In this document: positions 37,260-47,959 of the stretch, piece by piece | Layout: each line of letters begins with the position of its first letter | Position numbering within the stretch: the first letter of the stretch is position 1 | NCBI RefSeq assembly: GCF_014839805.1 | Contig: NC_051130.1 | Span: 3,658,001 to 3,722,000, forward strand | Length of the DNA stretch: 64,000 nt | DNA from: Manduca sexta | Lineage: Eukaryota; Arthropoda; Insecta; Lepidoptera; Sphingidae | Reading direction: 5' to 3' | Made by a program: the position numbers and the translations under genes | The notes under the pieces: model-generated | Told to the model about the DNA's origin: nothing | Database searches by the model: none | Seen by the model: only the letters and a program-made list of their open reading frames with translations

Positions 37260-40127
37260 TTAAGTTAAATCATTAAGGACATTACGGATCAGATTCTTAT
37301 ATGAAGTGATATTGATGTTATGAAATAAGTCTATAGAGGAATTTTTATTTATTAGTTCATTATATAGCCGACACATACGAACAATAGGATTGAAATAAGA
37401 TGTATTATTGCGGAATATTTTAAGGGTAAAAACGCTTGGTTTACGGGTTCTATAATTAGTATTGAAGCTTAAATCAGACAGCAGAGTCGGAGAATCTATG
37501 AGCGAATGAATAATCTTATACAAGTACACAACATCACTAATGGAGCGTCTGGTATTTAATGACAGCATATGAAAATGAGCCAACCGTTCTTCGTAAGTTT
37601 TTAACTTACGGTGTAAATTAAATCTAAAACAAACTATCTTAAGACAAGTTCTTTGGACCTTTTCAATGCGACTAACGTGTGTGTGATAAAAAGGTGACCA
37701 AATGACTGCGCCATACTCCAGAATTGTTCTAACCAAGGTGTTAAACAAGTAAATAATGCTATGTGGATTTTTGAAATCCTTTGTAATGCGACCTATGAAC
37801 CCTAACATTTGTGAACTTTTTTTAATGATATGGTCATAATGGTCTCGAAAAGAAAGTTTACCGTCGATTAAGATACCCAGGTCCTTTGTGACGGTTCTTC
37901 TTTCGAGAATTTGGTCGTTCAGTGAGTATGTAAACATCATTTTATTTAATTTCCTAGTAAAAGAAATAATAAAGCATTTTTGAACATTTAAAAACATCTT
38001 ATTCTCGGTGCACCAATTTGAAATATAATCAAGGTCACTTTGAAGATCTATAGCATCACGAATACTTTTTATGGCATTAAAGACTTTTAAATCATCCGCA
38101 TACAAAAGGCATGGACATTTCAGGCCATTAATTAGGTCGTTAATAAAGATTATAAAAAGTAAAGGTCCAAGGTGTGAACCTTGCGGAACGCCTGAAGTGA
38201 TAAGAACAGGAGTGGACCGGGCACCTTTAAGAGTGACTAATTGTGTTCTCCTAGCAAGATACGATTCAACCCATCTTAGCAAGCTTCCATGAATGCCAAA
38301 GGAACTAAGTTTGCGACAGAGTAGAGTGTGATTTACCTTATCGAAGGCCTTGGAGAAATCTGTATAAATAGAATCAACCTGCACACCACATGCAAAAGCA
38401 GAACATAAATAGTTTTTATATTCTAGAAGGTTACTTATTGTGGACTTATTCCTTACAAAGCCATGTTGTTGGGGGGATAGTAAAGGTTTCACGTGGTAAT
38501 AAAAAACATCAAAAACAATGGACTCAAATACCTTAGCAAAACAAGACAACATACTAATAGGTCTGTAGTTTTCACAAGAAGCCTTATCTCCGCTTTTAAA
38601 AATTGGAACTACATGAGCTATTTTCCAACGAGATGGGAAGATACCAGACCTTAAAGATTGATTTAAAACAATACATAAAGGTTTAGTGAGTTCAGTGGCG
38701 CATTGTTTTATGAAGAGAGGGGGTAAACCGTCTGGCCCGGGGCCCTTAGACGTATCTAGTTTCTTCAATTCTGATAGGATTGTTTGAGGATTAATAGTGA
38801 AACAATGAACAGTATTACAATTATTGCCAATAATCATTTTATCGGACTTATCAACAGCACTGTTATCACTTTCAAACACTGAACTAAAAAAGTTTGAAAA
38901 CAGTTCGCAAATGCCTCTGTGATCAGAGGAACTGAGGGTTTTATATTTCATAGTCAGTGGATACGAATTGCTAGAGTTCTTTTTGCTGCTGACAAAGTTC
39001 CAAAATGATTTGATGTTTATTCTCAAAGATTGTTCGACAGAGGAAATGTAATTATTGTAACATTCAACAATTAGACGTTTGCTTCGAGTACGCAACAAAG
39101 CAAAAGTGTCGTAGTCCCTATTATTCCTATATTTCTTATACAATTTATGAAACTTGCGTTTCTCAGCTATACACCTTTTCAAGGCTGGTGTATACCATAT
39201 AGGATAGTTATCCGGGCCACAAGAGGTTACAGGTGTATTTTCTTCAATTAGTTTGTTGAGGATATTGTATAAACGACTCACGTTATGGTCGACGTCAGAG
39301 GAAGATAGTATGGAATCTCAGTCTATCAGTGCTAAATTAGTTTTAATTATGTTGTAGCGACATTTGTAGAAATTAGGACGCTTAGTTCGCTTTAGCTTGG
39401 GTATCTGAGGCTGAGAAAAGGATGTAATCGTAAACTTAAGGGCAGGGTGGTGTTTATCTAAGCGGCTAATCGGAAGAGCTTCGATTACTTCTAGGTTTTC
39501 TAGCGTGGAAAATATTAAATCTAGGTATCGATTATTAACATTAGGAATAGTATTAAATTGATAAAAGTTGCATAAATAAAAGAAATCAATAAGAGTGTTA
39601 GATTTAGGGTCAGAACATGGATTGGGCAAAGCATGCATCGAGTCCTCAACTCTAGTCCACACAACGTTAGGAATATTAAAATCACCAATAAACAAAAACT
39701 CCTCTGAATGATTAGATTGAAATACAATTTTCTTGCAATTATTAAAAAACGCATTAAAAGATTCAGTTGGTAGGTCTGGAGGTAAGTAACAAAGACAAAG
39801 GTTGACGACCTTGCCACGTTCATTATTAGGCGATATACTGATCCAAATATCCTCAACAACACTTTCCCAAGAGCTCCGACGCACCACATTAAAATGTTTA
39901 TTAACAGCAACGAGGACTCCACCGCCATCAATCTTGTTTATACATGTGGTATGTCGGTCTCTCCTGAAGACATTATACTCTACATCGAAGATTTCATCAT
40001 TAAAAACACTATCGTTTAAATTAGTTTCTGTTAAGCAAATCATATCATATTCATAGTCTAGAGTATTTAAATAAAATTCATTAGTTTTCGATCTCATCCT
40101 ATTTACATTCTGGTAATAGATATTCAT
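37260..40127 (-). pseudogene. LINE ORF2 (endonuclease-reverse transcriptase) with one in-frame TGA
   Basis: The first part (40127-39318) is an APE-type endonuclease: QNVNRMRSK, CLTETNL, GGGVLVAV, GDFNIPNVVW and DKHHPAL. A TGA at 39318-39320 stops it. The same frame then stays open to the TAA at 37260-37262 and encodes the RT: GPGPDGLPPLFIK, KSGDKASCENYRPIS, YTDFSKAFDKVNH, SGVPQGSHLGPLLF, the catalytic YADDLKVF and TKDLGILIDGK. I checked that codons on both sides of the TGA are in one frame (39318 to 39279 is 13 codons), so this is a single nonsense change in the spacer between domains, not a frameshift. As written the copy cannot make full ORF2 without readthrough. Confidence 0.88.
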
Positions 40128-40202
40128 GACTTTTCGCAGTAAACCTAGTTAAAACCTAGTTAAAAGGCTTAGTTAGTGGTACGGTTGTAGGCCACGCGGT
40201 GA

Positions 40203-41363
40203 CTACGGACAAAGTTTCTTTAGTACTTCAGAATTTCTAATAAAAATTGCTTTAGAGGAATCGTCTCTGCGGACATACACCCGACCAAACCTTACCCAAA
40301 CATATTTATAATTACAGGCTTTTACAAAGTTACGAGCTTCGGCATATAACATTTTTGCCTCCGGAGAAAGATGTTCAACCACATATAGCCTTTTCGTTTC
40401 GCCACCAATATCCAAATGCCGAGAGTTCAAAGGTTCATTCAAATGCTTTTTATTGAATCTATGAACCGCTGACAGAAACATATCTCTTTGGCGAGGAGAA
40501 GATAGCGTTATAAGTATGTTACGAGGTCGGCTTGACGTGGTATCCATTTTGGCGATGCGGCGACATGCCCGCACGGAGGAGTCATCAATGCTGACTTCTA
40601 GCAGATCGGTCAATTTCTTAAATAGGACTATTAAGTTTTCGTTCTTGGACTCGGGTACAGATTGGATTTCAATATTGTGACTCCTTGACACTTTGTCCAT
40701 TGCTACGAGGCGATTATCGAGTTTGCGAATTGATTCCTTCAGCCGTGTGTTCTCATCAACAATGCTCTTAATAATAGAAGATTGTTCTTCCAACTTGGCC
40801 TTCATTTGCTCTTGTTCAATCTTAATCACTTCTTGTCCAGCAGTGACCGTGGTGATGGTGTCGTTAAAGCTACTACTTAGCTGCTGTATAGCAATAGCCA
40901 TTTCATTCTTTACCATGCTCTTGAGATCTTCTTTAATTGCATTTCGAAAGCTAGACATGAAATGGGTTAAGGAGTGATTAAGTTTATGATCTAGGATTTG
41001 ACCAATTTTCTCCATTGTGACTTCTTCGTTCGCAGCTGATGGAGTTGCTGCGTTGCTGGAAGTGCCCAACAAGACGTTGGAGTTATCTGTGCCACTATCT
41101 AGATCTTCAAAAGGCGTATTTGAGTCGTTATGACTATTCCCAGGTACTTGGTGACGTCGTACTGGTGTGTTGCAATTCGATTTATTGCGCCTTGTTACGT
41201 TGCTGCAAGCAGGGCAAACCCAGGATGCAAGGTATTCAATACTAAGTGCTGCGAACTGAGCTCTTTTTATATTAAGGCACTCATAGTGGTACTCTTCATT
41301 ACACAGACTGCAATGAAAAAAACTATTCGGCTGGAGTAAGCATTTACACGCACTGCAGTTCAT
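40203..41363 (-). CDS. LINE ORF1 protein: PHD finger, coiled coil, FP-like domain
   Basis: A 386-residue protein of the LINE, presumed to bind the element RNA. Residues 3-53 form a C4HC3 PHD-type zinc finger with Cys3, Cys6, Cys18, Cys21, His26, Cys29, Cys50 and Cys53. A Ser/Asn-rich linker follows, then a predicted coiled coil at about 170-230 (EQEQMKAKLEEQ; ENTRLKESIRKLDNRL), and a C-terminal domain at about 230-386 (SVRACRRIAK; RPRNILITLSS; YVWVRFGRVYVR) resembling the FP domain shared by LINE ORF1 proteins and baculovirus FP25K. It starts at the ATG at 41363. The ORF is open throughout. It lies in the same frame as ORF2, 75 bp upstream of it. Confidence 0.85.
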   Translation of the reverse strand: MNCSACKCLLQPNSFFHCSLCNEEYHYECLNIKRAQFAALSIEYLASWVCPACSNVTRRNKSNCNTPVRRHQVPGNSHNDSNTPFEDLDSGTDNSNVLLGTSSNAATPSAANEEVTMEKIGQILDHKLNHSLTHFMSSFRNAIKEDLKSMVKNEMAIAIQQLSSSFNDTITTVTAGQEVIKIEQEQMKAKLEEQSSIIKSIVDENTRLKESIRKLDNRLVAMDKVSRSHNIEIQSVPESKNENLIVLFKKLTDLLEVSIDDSSVRACRRIAKMDTTSSRPRNILITLSSPRQRDMFLSAVHRFNKKHLNEPLNSRHLDIGGETKRLYVVEHLSPEAKMLYAEARNFVKACNYKYVWVRFGRVYVRRDDSSKAIFIRNSEVLKKLCP

Positions 41364-41989
41364 ATCAACAAAAGTAATATCAAAGCACAGCCGCTAAAAT
41401 AAACAATAAAAGCAAACTGAAGCAAAGTTTGTAATGCAATTATCAAAATATAGCAGCTACAATTAACGGAAGCACTTAGAGACACCAATTTTCGTCACCC
41501 GCTCCGCGAGCAAGTTTGGCCCAATGGCAAGCGCAGCGCGACACAAAGACGCAGCTCCAAAGACACGGCGGTTCAAATCCTCAACTCCGCAAATCACTTT
41601 TTCAATGTTTATTTGATCCACCAAATGCAAATTCAAGACACCGCTGAGCGAGAGGTCCGACGAAATTCAATATGGCCGACACCGTCAATGAGGCACCCCA
41701 CAAGATAGAACAGGAGGATCCGATGTTCAAGGCCGACTCCACTCACACATCACTCAATTAAAATATATAGAGAAAAAAAAAACAACAAAAGACGTAAATA
41801 TAGCTATGCGCAACGCGACCACCTCGTACGAATGATAGACGACGAATGAATATTTGTTATCGAAAACTAAATACTCACCTAATTAAATGCACTTTAGTTC
41901 TTATAAGAGCTTAGTCTTGTACAATTTTCAGCAGAAGGCTCTACTTCTATTCTAATAAAATTTGAAGTAATATATCTTTGTAAATATGG
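41364..41989. other. LINE 5' UTR and flank; tRNA-like box pair
   Basis: The higher-GC sequence to about 41760 is probably the LINE 5' UTR. On plus it contains TGGCCCAATGGC (41517-41528, A-box-like) and GGTTCAAATCC (41570-41580, perfect B-box consensus). The T-arm and acceptor stem do not pair, so this is not a tRNA gene. No host exon is seen. Confidence 0.45.
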
Positions 41990-42400
41990 GCACTTTTAAG
42001 GGCCTAGCCCCAGTAGGCTTTATGCGATGCATAGCGTAAACAGTAATGCCATGGCAATTAAAAAAAAAAAATGTAACCGCGTAAAGACTAAAGCCATTAG
42101 TATACGTAAGACTAGGCAGTATGGTCGTAAGACTATAGCCTGTCCTCTAAGGATGAATTAAAAAAAATAAATAAATAAAGCCATTAGTTCTGCGCCTGAT
42201 CTCTCTCCGATAAAGTCAGATTGCCGTTTCCTCGGACTATGAGGGTATAGGAACAGAGAGTGCACCTGTGTATTGCGCACACATTTGTGCAAATTATCTT
42301 CTGCGTATGATATATAATATGGGCTGATGTGTGTTGAGGGCTAGCCGCCGTGCCCGAAATTCGGCTAGGAAGGATTCACAAAGGATGGCGAATATTATTT
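41990..42400 (+). mobile_element. Nested retroposon fragments
   Basis: A poly(A)-tailed fragment ends at 42060-42071. A second fragment at 42102-42175 (GGCAGTATGGTCGTAAGACT, ending in an A-rich tail) is flanked by perfect 13-bp direct repeats, TAAAGCCATTAGT, at 42089-42101 and 42176-42188. It is inserted in an older retroposon whose body continues as GCGCCTGATCTCTCTCCG, GGAACAGAGAGTGCACCTG to about 42400. That body is shared with the minus-strand copy at 14577-15058. Confidence 0.65.
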
Positions 42401-42497
42401 TTGGCCAGGGGACTACGTAGCTAAATCAGGCCCTGATTAAACCAGGACATGCACGTGTATCGGTGTACCTAACTCCATCCATTTTTAAAAACTTTAA

Positions 42498-43178
42498 TAC
42501 AGTCGAATCCGTTTATAATGACATCGAAAGGAATTGACAAACACGTCATAATAAGCGGACGTCATACAAAGCGTTTTGTGAAAAAAAAAACATTTTTTTG
42601 TAAATGGTATGCATGTATTTAAGTACTTTAATAGAGAAACATAGTAACTTATAAAATGTATGTATGTATGTATGTACATAAAAGTTGTATTTTTTTAATA
42701 TAAGTAATCTGTAATTTTTGTCTGCTTTTGTTTTTTTTATTTTATTGTAAAAACAGTCTCTAATCCTATTGTGTATAGAAGACATCGCTATGGTCAAATT
42801 ATCGTTTTCAATATTGCTATGAACAAATCAGGATAATAATTGTGCAGCTTTTAATGCCTCTTCTGCGGTAGGTAATGGTTCTTCCTCGACTTCTTCTTCC
42901 CCATCACTGAGATTCAAAAATAAAAACGAACCACGTGCCGAACGTCGTCGGGCATCAACGAACATTACCGAAGGCGTAAAGAATCATGTCGGTCATTATA
43001 ATCGGACATAATTTATTAAAAAGGGGTCACAATAAGCGACATGTCACTGTAAGGGAAGTCATTATATCCGACTTTTTTATAAAGAATCTTATATGAAAAC
43101 CAAACTTCGTAGTGTAATTACGTCATAATAAGAGGTTGGTCAATATAGGCAGAGTCATAATAAACGGATTATACTGTA
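42498..43178 (-). mobile_element. pogo/Tigger-like DNA transposon relic
   Basis: Ends CAGTCGAATCCGTTTATAAT and its inverted counterpart (CAGTATAATCCGTTTATTAT read from the other side) match at 20 of 23 bases over the full inverted repeat, each beside TA, the target of the Tc1/mariner-pogo group. On the minus strand at about 42910-42830, a residual frame reads SDGEEEVEEEPLPTAEEALK, AAQLLS and stop, which resembles the acidic C-terminus of Tigger-type transposases. The DDE core is lost. Confidence 0.75.
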
Positions 43179-43755
43179 TTAGTAAATACGTAATTACTTC
43201 GATGGTAAACCACTACACGAATCAACAATACATGGTAATTTCAACTATGTAGCTAGGGTATGTAATACAACATTTTTTTACACAATCTTTATATAAGTAT
43301 AAGTATCTGCAGACAAACATACAAGTTTATTTCAATAATTATACCTAATAATTTGCATAATATTATATTTTAATAGTTATCTACATTTTAGTGCTATTTA
43401 CACAAACGTTTATTTCTGTAGTTTGGAATAAATGCGTCATATATGGACCAAAATAAAACTCAGAATTTTTTACTTTAATCATCCTTATTTTATTTACCCA
43501 GTTCTAAAGTTATTTGACGTCAAACAGGATTAAAATGACGTGAGAAACAGAATTGCCTTTTTTAAAATATTTTTTTTTTTGTTTAAAATACATTATCATA
43601 TTTTTTAAAAATCAAAAACTAAACATTATATGAACCACATGGTTTCAAAAAGGGATCATGGTAAATTTTACTGAAAAAAAAATTAAACATTTCGATCATA
43701 CTTACTTAATTCTTTAAAGGTCAAAGCTAATTTAACCTCGAATGATGTTTGTTGA

Positions 43756-43974
43756 GCTTACACAGCTAGCAAAATAATTATATCGAATTGTAAAACGTCA
43801 TTGATCGAACAATCCTCAGGAATGTGTATGACTTTCTTCATGACAAGCGATGCGTGGCGCGGGAAGAGTGAGGTATATGTTCCTCCGTTTATAGACCCGA
43901 TACAAAAAACGTTCTTTAAGAAATGGGATGGTCCACAGCGGCGAAAGGTAAAATTTTCCGAAGGGAATCCATAA
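43756..43974 (+). CDS. Unrecognised exon-like open frame
   Basis: The plus frame is open for 73 codons to a TAA at 43972. It has an unusually protein-like composition for this AT-rich region (MTSDAWRGKSEVYVPPFIDP; FFKKWDGPQRRKVKFSEGNP). A possible acceptor lies near 43764 and a possible donor, AAAG/GTAAAA, at about 43946. I do not recognise the family. The minus strand of the same stretch is also open in two frames, so a chance GC-richer block or a gene relic is possible. It may be an exon of an unidentified gene or a transposon remnant. Confidence 0.25.
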   Translation, partial: AYTASKIIISNCKTSLIEQSSGMCMTFFMTSDAWRGKSEVYVPPFIDPIQKTFFKKWDGPQRRKVKFSEGNP

Positions 43975-44204
43975 CATGGAACCTCCGCCACTTACCATAT
44001 TAAAAATCTGGTCTATAGAATATGGCGTGTTTACTACGTAGTGTTAACTTGTGTTTAACGACAAATACCTTATTACCTACTTAGTTTTGATACGTTGTAG
44101 CTAGTGTTTGAAATCCACTATAAAACAATTATTTGCGTATTACAAACTAATATATCAAGCACTTTGAAATTGTATTTGATACTTAGGTAGTCTCTGGTAT
44201 TGTA

Positions 44205-44528
44205 TTAGTCCCATTCCCCGTAATCATCCAAGATATTCTTGATAGCTTCATCGACGCACTTATTCATGTATCTTACTTTTCCCGTCGGACAGAAAGATCC
44301 GTGTATGATGAAGGCGTATGGTTTTGCGTCCTTTTGTTCCAATAATCGATATTGTGATGCATCTATAGTCGGCTCTGATGATAGCTTCTGGTAAGGACTG
44401 TTCTCTTTCCTTACTAAGCTGTGTTTGTCATTAGACATTGCGTTTGAATTGACGAGCAAGCCCGAAGTCTCCGTAGATTTCAACTCCGGAAGACACCAAC
44501 ACAGAAGCAAAATATACATAACTTTCAT
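44205..44528 (-). CDS. Small secreted two-cysteine peptide precursor
   Basis: The ATG at 44528 opens a 107-residue protein. Residues 1-18 (MKVMYILLLCWCLPELKS) form a signal peptide. A polar, probably disordered middle follows, then a short module FCPTGKVRYMNKCVDEA near the C-terminus, with two cysteines that could form one disulfide. Similar CPxGxxRxxxKC modules close many small secreted insect peptides of unknown role. A longer in-frame extension begins only at a TTG and lacks signal-peptide logic, so I reject it. Upstream on the minus strand is TTATTCAGTCAGTAG, which fits an arthropod initiator, about 25 nt before the ATG. No introns are evident. The function is unknown. Confidence 0.6.
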   Translation of the reverse strand: MKVMYILLLCWCLPELKSTETSGLLVNSNAMSNDKHSLVRKENSPYQKLSSEPTIDASQYRLLEQKDAKPYAFIIHGSFCPTGKVRYMNKCVDEAIKNILDDYGEWD

Positions 44529-45442
44529 TGTTCCTACGTGTTTACAACTACTGACTGAATAAGTAACTGACTTCGAATTGCGTTTAAATGTAAATTTATC
44601 ACGTGGGGTGCAGGGCAAATGCACATAGAAAATAACAAGTACCAACTTTGACCTTGTGATAATTCTATTTCCTAGTAATATTGTAAATGTCAGTTTGTGT
44701 AGACATTGGTTTGTTTGTTGAAAGTTACCATAACCGCTAATGCCTGTAGATGAAATTTGTTACACAGATATACCAAGCCGCAAATGTACTTAAAGCCCAT
44801 TTTTATTCTAGCAAAATGCACAATGTATATCTTTTTCGGTGGGCACTTCTTAGGACACTTACTAAATGCAACTCATTTGCGCTCTCAAGTACGATATCAG
44901 ATGAGACGCTCTCAAAATAAGGTCGACACCTTAAGATATTTGTTAATTAATAAACCAATATTAATATCACCTCAAATAACTTTTTAAGTCTAAATATGTG
45001 ACGGATTTTGGCAGCGGACTTTTGTTTATGTGAGAGCGCCTCTCACAGCGCCCACTCAACTGAGAAACTTTTAAATGACCGCTCAAGCTCGGTTTAATAA
45101 ATAGTCAAATACATTAATGTCTACTTGAAACGTACGAACGAACTCAAAAGTAAAAAGAAGAAAAAAAGAAAGGAAAAAAATATTTATTTGTGAGATTGAT
45201 TTATTGATACAGCCCCTACTATTGTAAGATAAGATCTATATAGTATTACGATGGCTCCCAGTAATTTTCACCCTTAGGAAATAAGTGATATTTTATCTCA
45301 TTATTTGAATAAATAGTATTGGCGTTGTGCATATGGCGTTATGGTTTGCTACAGTGATTTAGGGACATATAACGGGAAAGAATTTCCACGCGGGTGAGTC
45401 CGCGAGCAACACCTAGTTGAAGAAAAACAAAGTTTGTTGGTA
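44529..45442. other. Intergenic between peptide gene and AATF
   Basis: It holds the presumed peptide promoter, AT-rich spacer and, at 45375-45420 on minus, a retroposon head fragment (TTGCTCGCGGACTCACCCGC). TTTATT at 45183 may be the AATF poly(A) signal on the minus strand. Confidence 0.4.
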
Positions 45443-47959
45443 TTATTTTAATTTAAATACATTCCCTACATCAGCGTTTAGACCAGCATTATTATGCTCA
45501 AACATTTTGCCAAACAAAGAACTAAATAGTTCATTTGTACTTTCATCTGTCCATGTATTACATTTTTGTGAGGCCATATAATTCACCAACTTGTTATGTA
45601 CCACATACTTTATTTTTCTACCTTTTGTCGCCTTTGTGTCAACTTTTCTTTTCATCTTACTTCTCATTTGTTGCAGTGCTATCCACTGACGACTCAACTG
45701 AACTGGATCTGATATATCTGAAGACTTGCATTCTATTAACTCCCTTAGTAACTGGTGATAAAAATCACTATCATCAAAAATCTCTGGTATATATTCATCA
45801 TCATCTTTTCTATCTTTTATTCCAGGATTATCTGTTTCATTATCATCTTTATCTCCTTTTTTATAGCCTATAATATCATATTCAGTCCTTTTTAATTGTG
45901 TTCTACGAACAAGCTTTTCTCTATCAGAGAGAATGTAAGAGATCTGCTGTAAGACTGTGTTTGTTGGTGCACTTTTAATGTTAGTAGCTGTTGCTAATCT
46001 GGTCTTTTCATTCCATTTCTGAATTGCTGTGTCTCTAAAAGTTTTGAAAGCTTTATGTGTTGTTGCTATTTCTTTCTCATAATCATCTAATTTACGTTTC
46101 TTTGTATTCATATTAGTTTTGTTTTCCTTTAATGGTTTCTCATCTGCTGGTTCCTCATCCTCTGTATCAGAAGGTATTTCTTCATTGTCAGTATCACTTG
46201 GTATTTCTTCGTCACTATCTATTTTTGATTCTTCTATCTTCTGTTTATCTTGTTTGTTTATTGACAATGATTTTGTCTCTGGGTACTTTTTAAACAAGAT
46301 GCTTTGTAGTGTCAGTAATCTGTAAAATAGAATGAAAATGTGTTATAATATTTTATTTCTGTTATATTTGTTTGTCATCATAATTATAGAGACAAAAAAA
46401 TTATTAGAAATTCTTTTCCAGACATATCCTATATATATATTATAAATAATATTATGGTTAATAGTTAACAACATAAAATAGGGTCAAATTTAGATTGCTA
46501 CATGAAGAATCTAGATTTTTTGCACTCTCCTATGTATGTATTCATAAGTGTGCTTATTGTGCTATATAAAAAGTGTCTCAACATCAGGTGAAAGTCTTAT
46601 TGACTTAAGCAAAATTTTTTTGCAACACTAAGTTTCACACATATTTAAAATTGGCACTTTTTTCTATGTATTTTATTTTTAAAATTTCAAAAAAAAATTT
46701 GAATCTAATTTAATAGTCAATATGAATTATAATGAAACCAATAAATATGTAAGTCATGTCTATGTAAAATAGAGATTTTATGGTATAGAGGCTAACCCCC
46801 TTATTCATAGACGTATTTATCTAATAGGCCATAGGGCGGTTGTGATTGACTAATAATGTTGTTTCTCAATATTAGCCAGTCACAACGGCCCTATGTCTAC
46901 ACACTGCGAAGACTGCCACCTGCCCTTATTACAACCCATTGTGTGTTCAACCTAATACACTTTTCAAAAAAGGTGCAGGATTTGGCTATGTTTTTACATA
47001 CTTCTTGTCAGTCTAGCCCTACCTGACAGATTTCTGGGATTTGAACCCAAGACCTACATTATATGCTGGCAAAAGCCTAGACCAAGATGGCAAACAATAC
47101 TGATTCCAAGAAGTAATATCAAATAGATTGCAATAAATACATACTTGTCTAGAACATTGGCCACATTCAGTTTCGTAGCATTTGCCTCCTCAATGAATTC
47201 AGTTTGGTCTTTAAGCGTGGCATATGTGTCTGGCATGGGCATCTGGTTGGCAGTGTTCATACATCTTTGAAGGTGTATCCTCATTTCCAGCAGATTCTCC
47301 CACACTAACAATTGGTTCCTCACGCAAATACCTTTTTTGGCCTCTTCTGAAATGTTTTGTTTTTTCACATGTTCAAAATCCTCTTTCATTGGTTCGTCCA
47401 TTTGACTAATGTCATATGCATCACCATCATCGTCGTCTTCTTCAGCATCTTCGCTTTCTTCATTATCAGTTGCATCTTGTGATTTTTTTCCGAATTTTGT
47501 TATACTATAATCATCACTTTCTGCATCAGAATCAAAGTCTTCGGAATCAGATTCTTTGAGCTCCATAGAATTCGAATTCGGTACGTCTTGTTCTTTTTCA
47601 GAATCATCACTAGAGTCCATAGACATTTTTTGGCTAACATTTTGATCTTTATTAGATGAATCTTCAGAGTCCGAAATATCACTTTCTTCTTCGGAATTTT
47701 CAAAATTTTTCCGAGTCACGACTTTGCCTTCATATTTTTTACTAATATCACTTAATAAATTAACGTTTCGCTTACGAAAATCACTAATAGTTGCTTCATC
47801 TTCGCTGTCCGACGATCCTAATTCAGCCCATGTAACTGTGCGTGGTTTAGTGCCAAATACCGTGTCGTCTTCTATATCTGCCCTTGGTTTTAATGTAAGA
47901 GCATCGGCAATTTTGTCCGATAACAATTGATTCACATTTTTTTTATTCTTTGACTTCAT
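45443..47959 (-). CDS. AATF: AATF / Bfr2 (Che-1, Traube) ribosome biogenesis factor
   Basis: Two exons on minus: 47959-47145 (815 nt) and 46319-45443 (877 nt), together 563 residues; human AATF has about 560. The donor is GACAA/GTATGT at 47144 and the acceptor TTTTACAG just above 46319. The split codon AA|A gives Lys, and the frame continues LLTLQSILFKKYPE, the expected start of the conserved region. The N-terminus binds nothing known but is strongly acidic (SDSEDE; DAEEDDDDGDAYD). The AATF/Che-1 domain covers roughly 200-370 (KKGICVRNQLLVWENLLEMR). The C-terminal TRAUB domain (DSDFYHQLLRELIE; KGRKIKYVVHNKLVNYMA) ends the protein. In other animals it acts in the nucleolus in small-subunit rRNA processing and in the nucleus as an anti-apoptotic cofactor. 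Confidence 0.93.
46588..46905. repeat. MITE-like pieces in the AATF intron
   Basis: 46588-46720 has GTGAAAGTCTTATTGACTTA and CTAAGTTTCACACAT, resembling the elements at 8420 and 25002. 46820-46905 folds on itself (ATAGGGCGGTTGTGATTGAC against GCCAGTCACAACGGCCCTAT). Confidence 0.45.

Larger units (their letters stand above)
37182..41363 (-). mobile_element. Near-intact CR1/Jockey-group LINE
   Basis: The element is on the minus strand: ORF1 (41363-40203), ORF2 endonuclease plus reverse transcriptase (40127-37260), a short 3' UTR of about 47 bp and a 31-nt poly(A) tail (T-run 37182-37212 on plus). The 5' UTR continues above 41363 by an unknown length, perhaps to about 41760. I could not find a target-site duplication: the sequence after the tail (TGTTACCTTTGAAAC on minus) does not recur upstream of the element. 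The PHD-bearing ORF1 suggests CR1 or a relative; the long poly(A) tail is more Jockey-like. It is recent, since both ORFs are open apart from one stop codon. Confidence 0.9.

Noticed and set aside
41510..41600. tRNA gene at the A/B-box pair
   Set aside because: The boxes are good, but the T-arm and acceptor sequences do not pair, so no cloverleaf forms.
44529..44645. N-terminal extension of the secreted peptide to 146 residues
   Set aside because: It would need a TTG start and would bury the signal peptide at residue 40; the ATG at 44528 is the sensible start.
45535..45873. 112-residue plus-strand frame opposite AATF exon 2
   Set aside because: Shadow of the AATF CDS.
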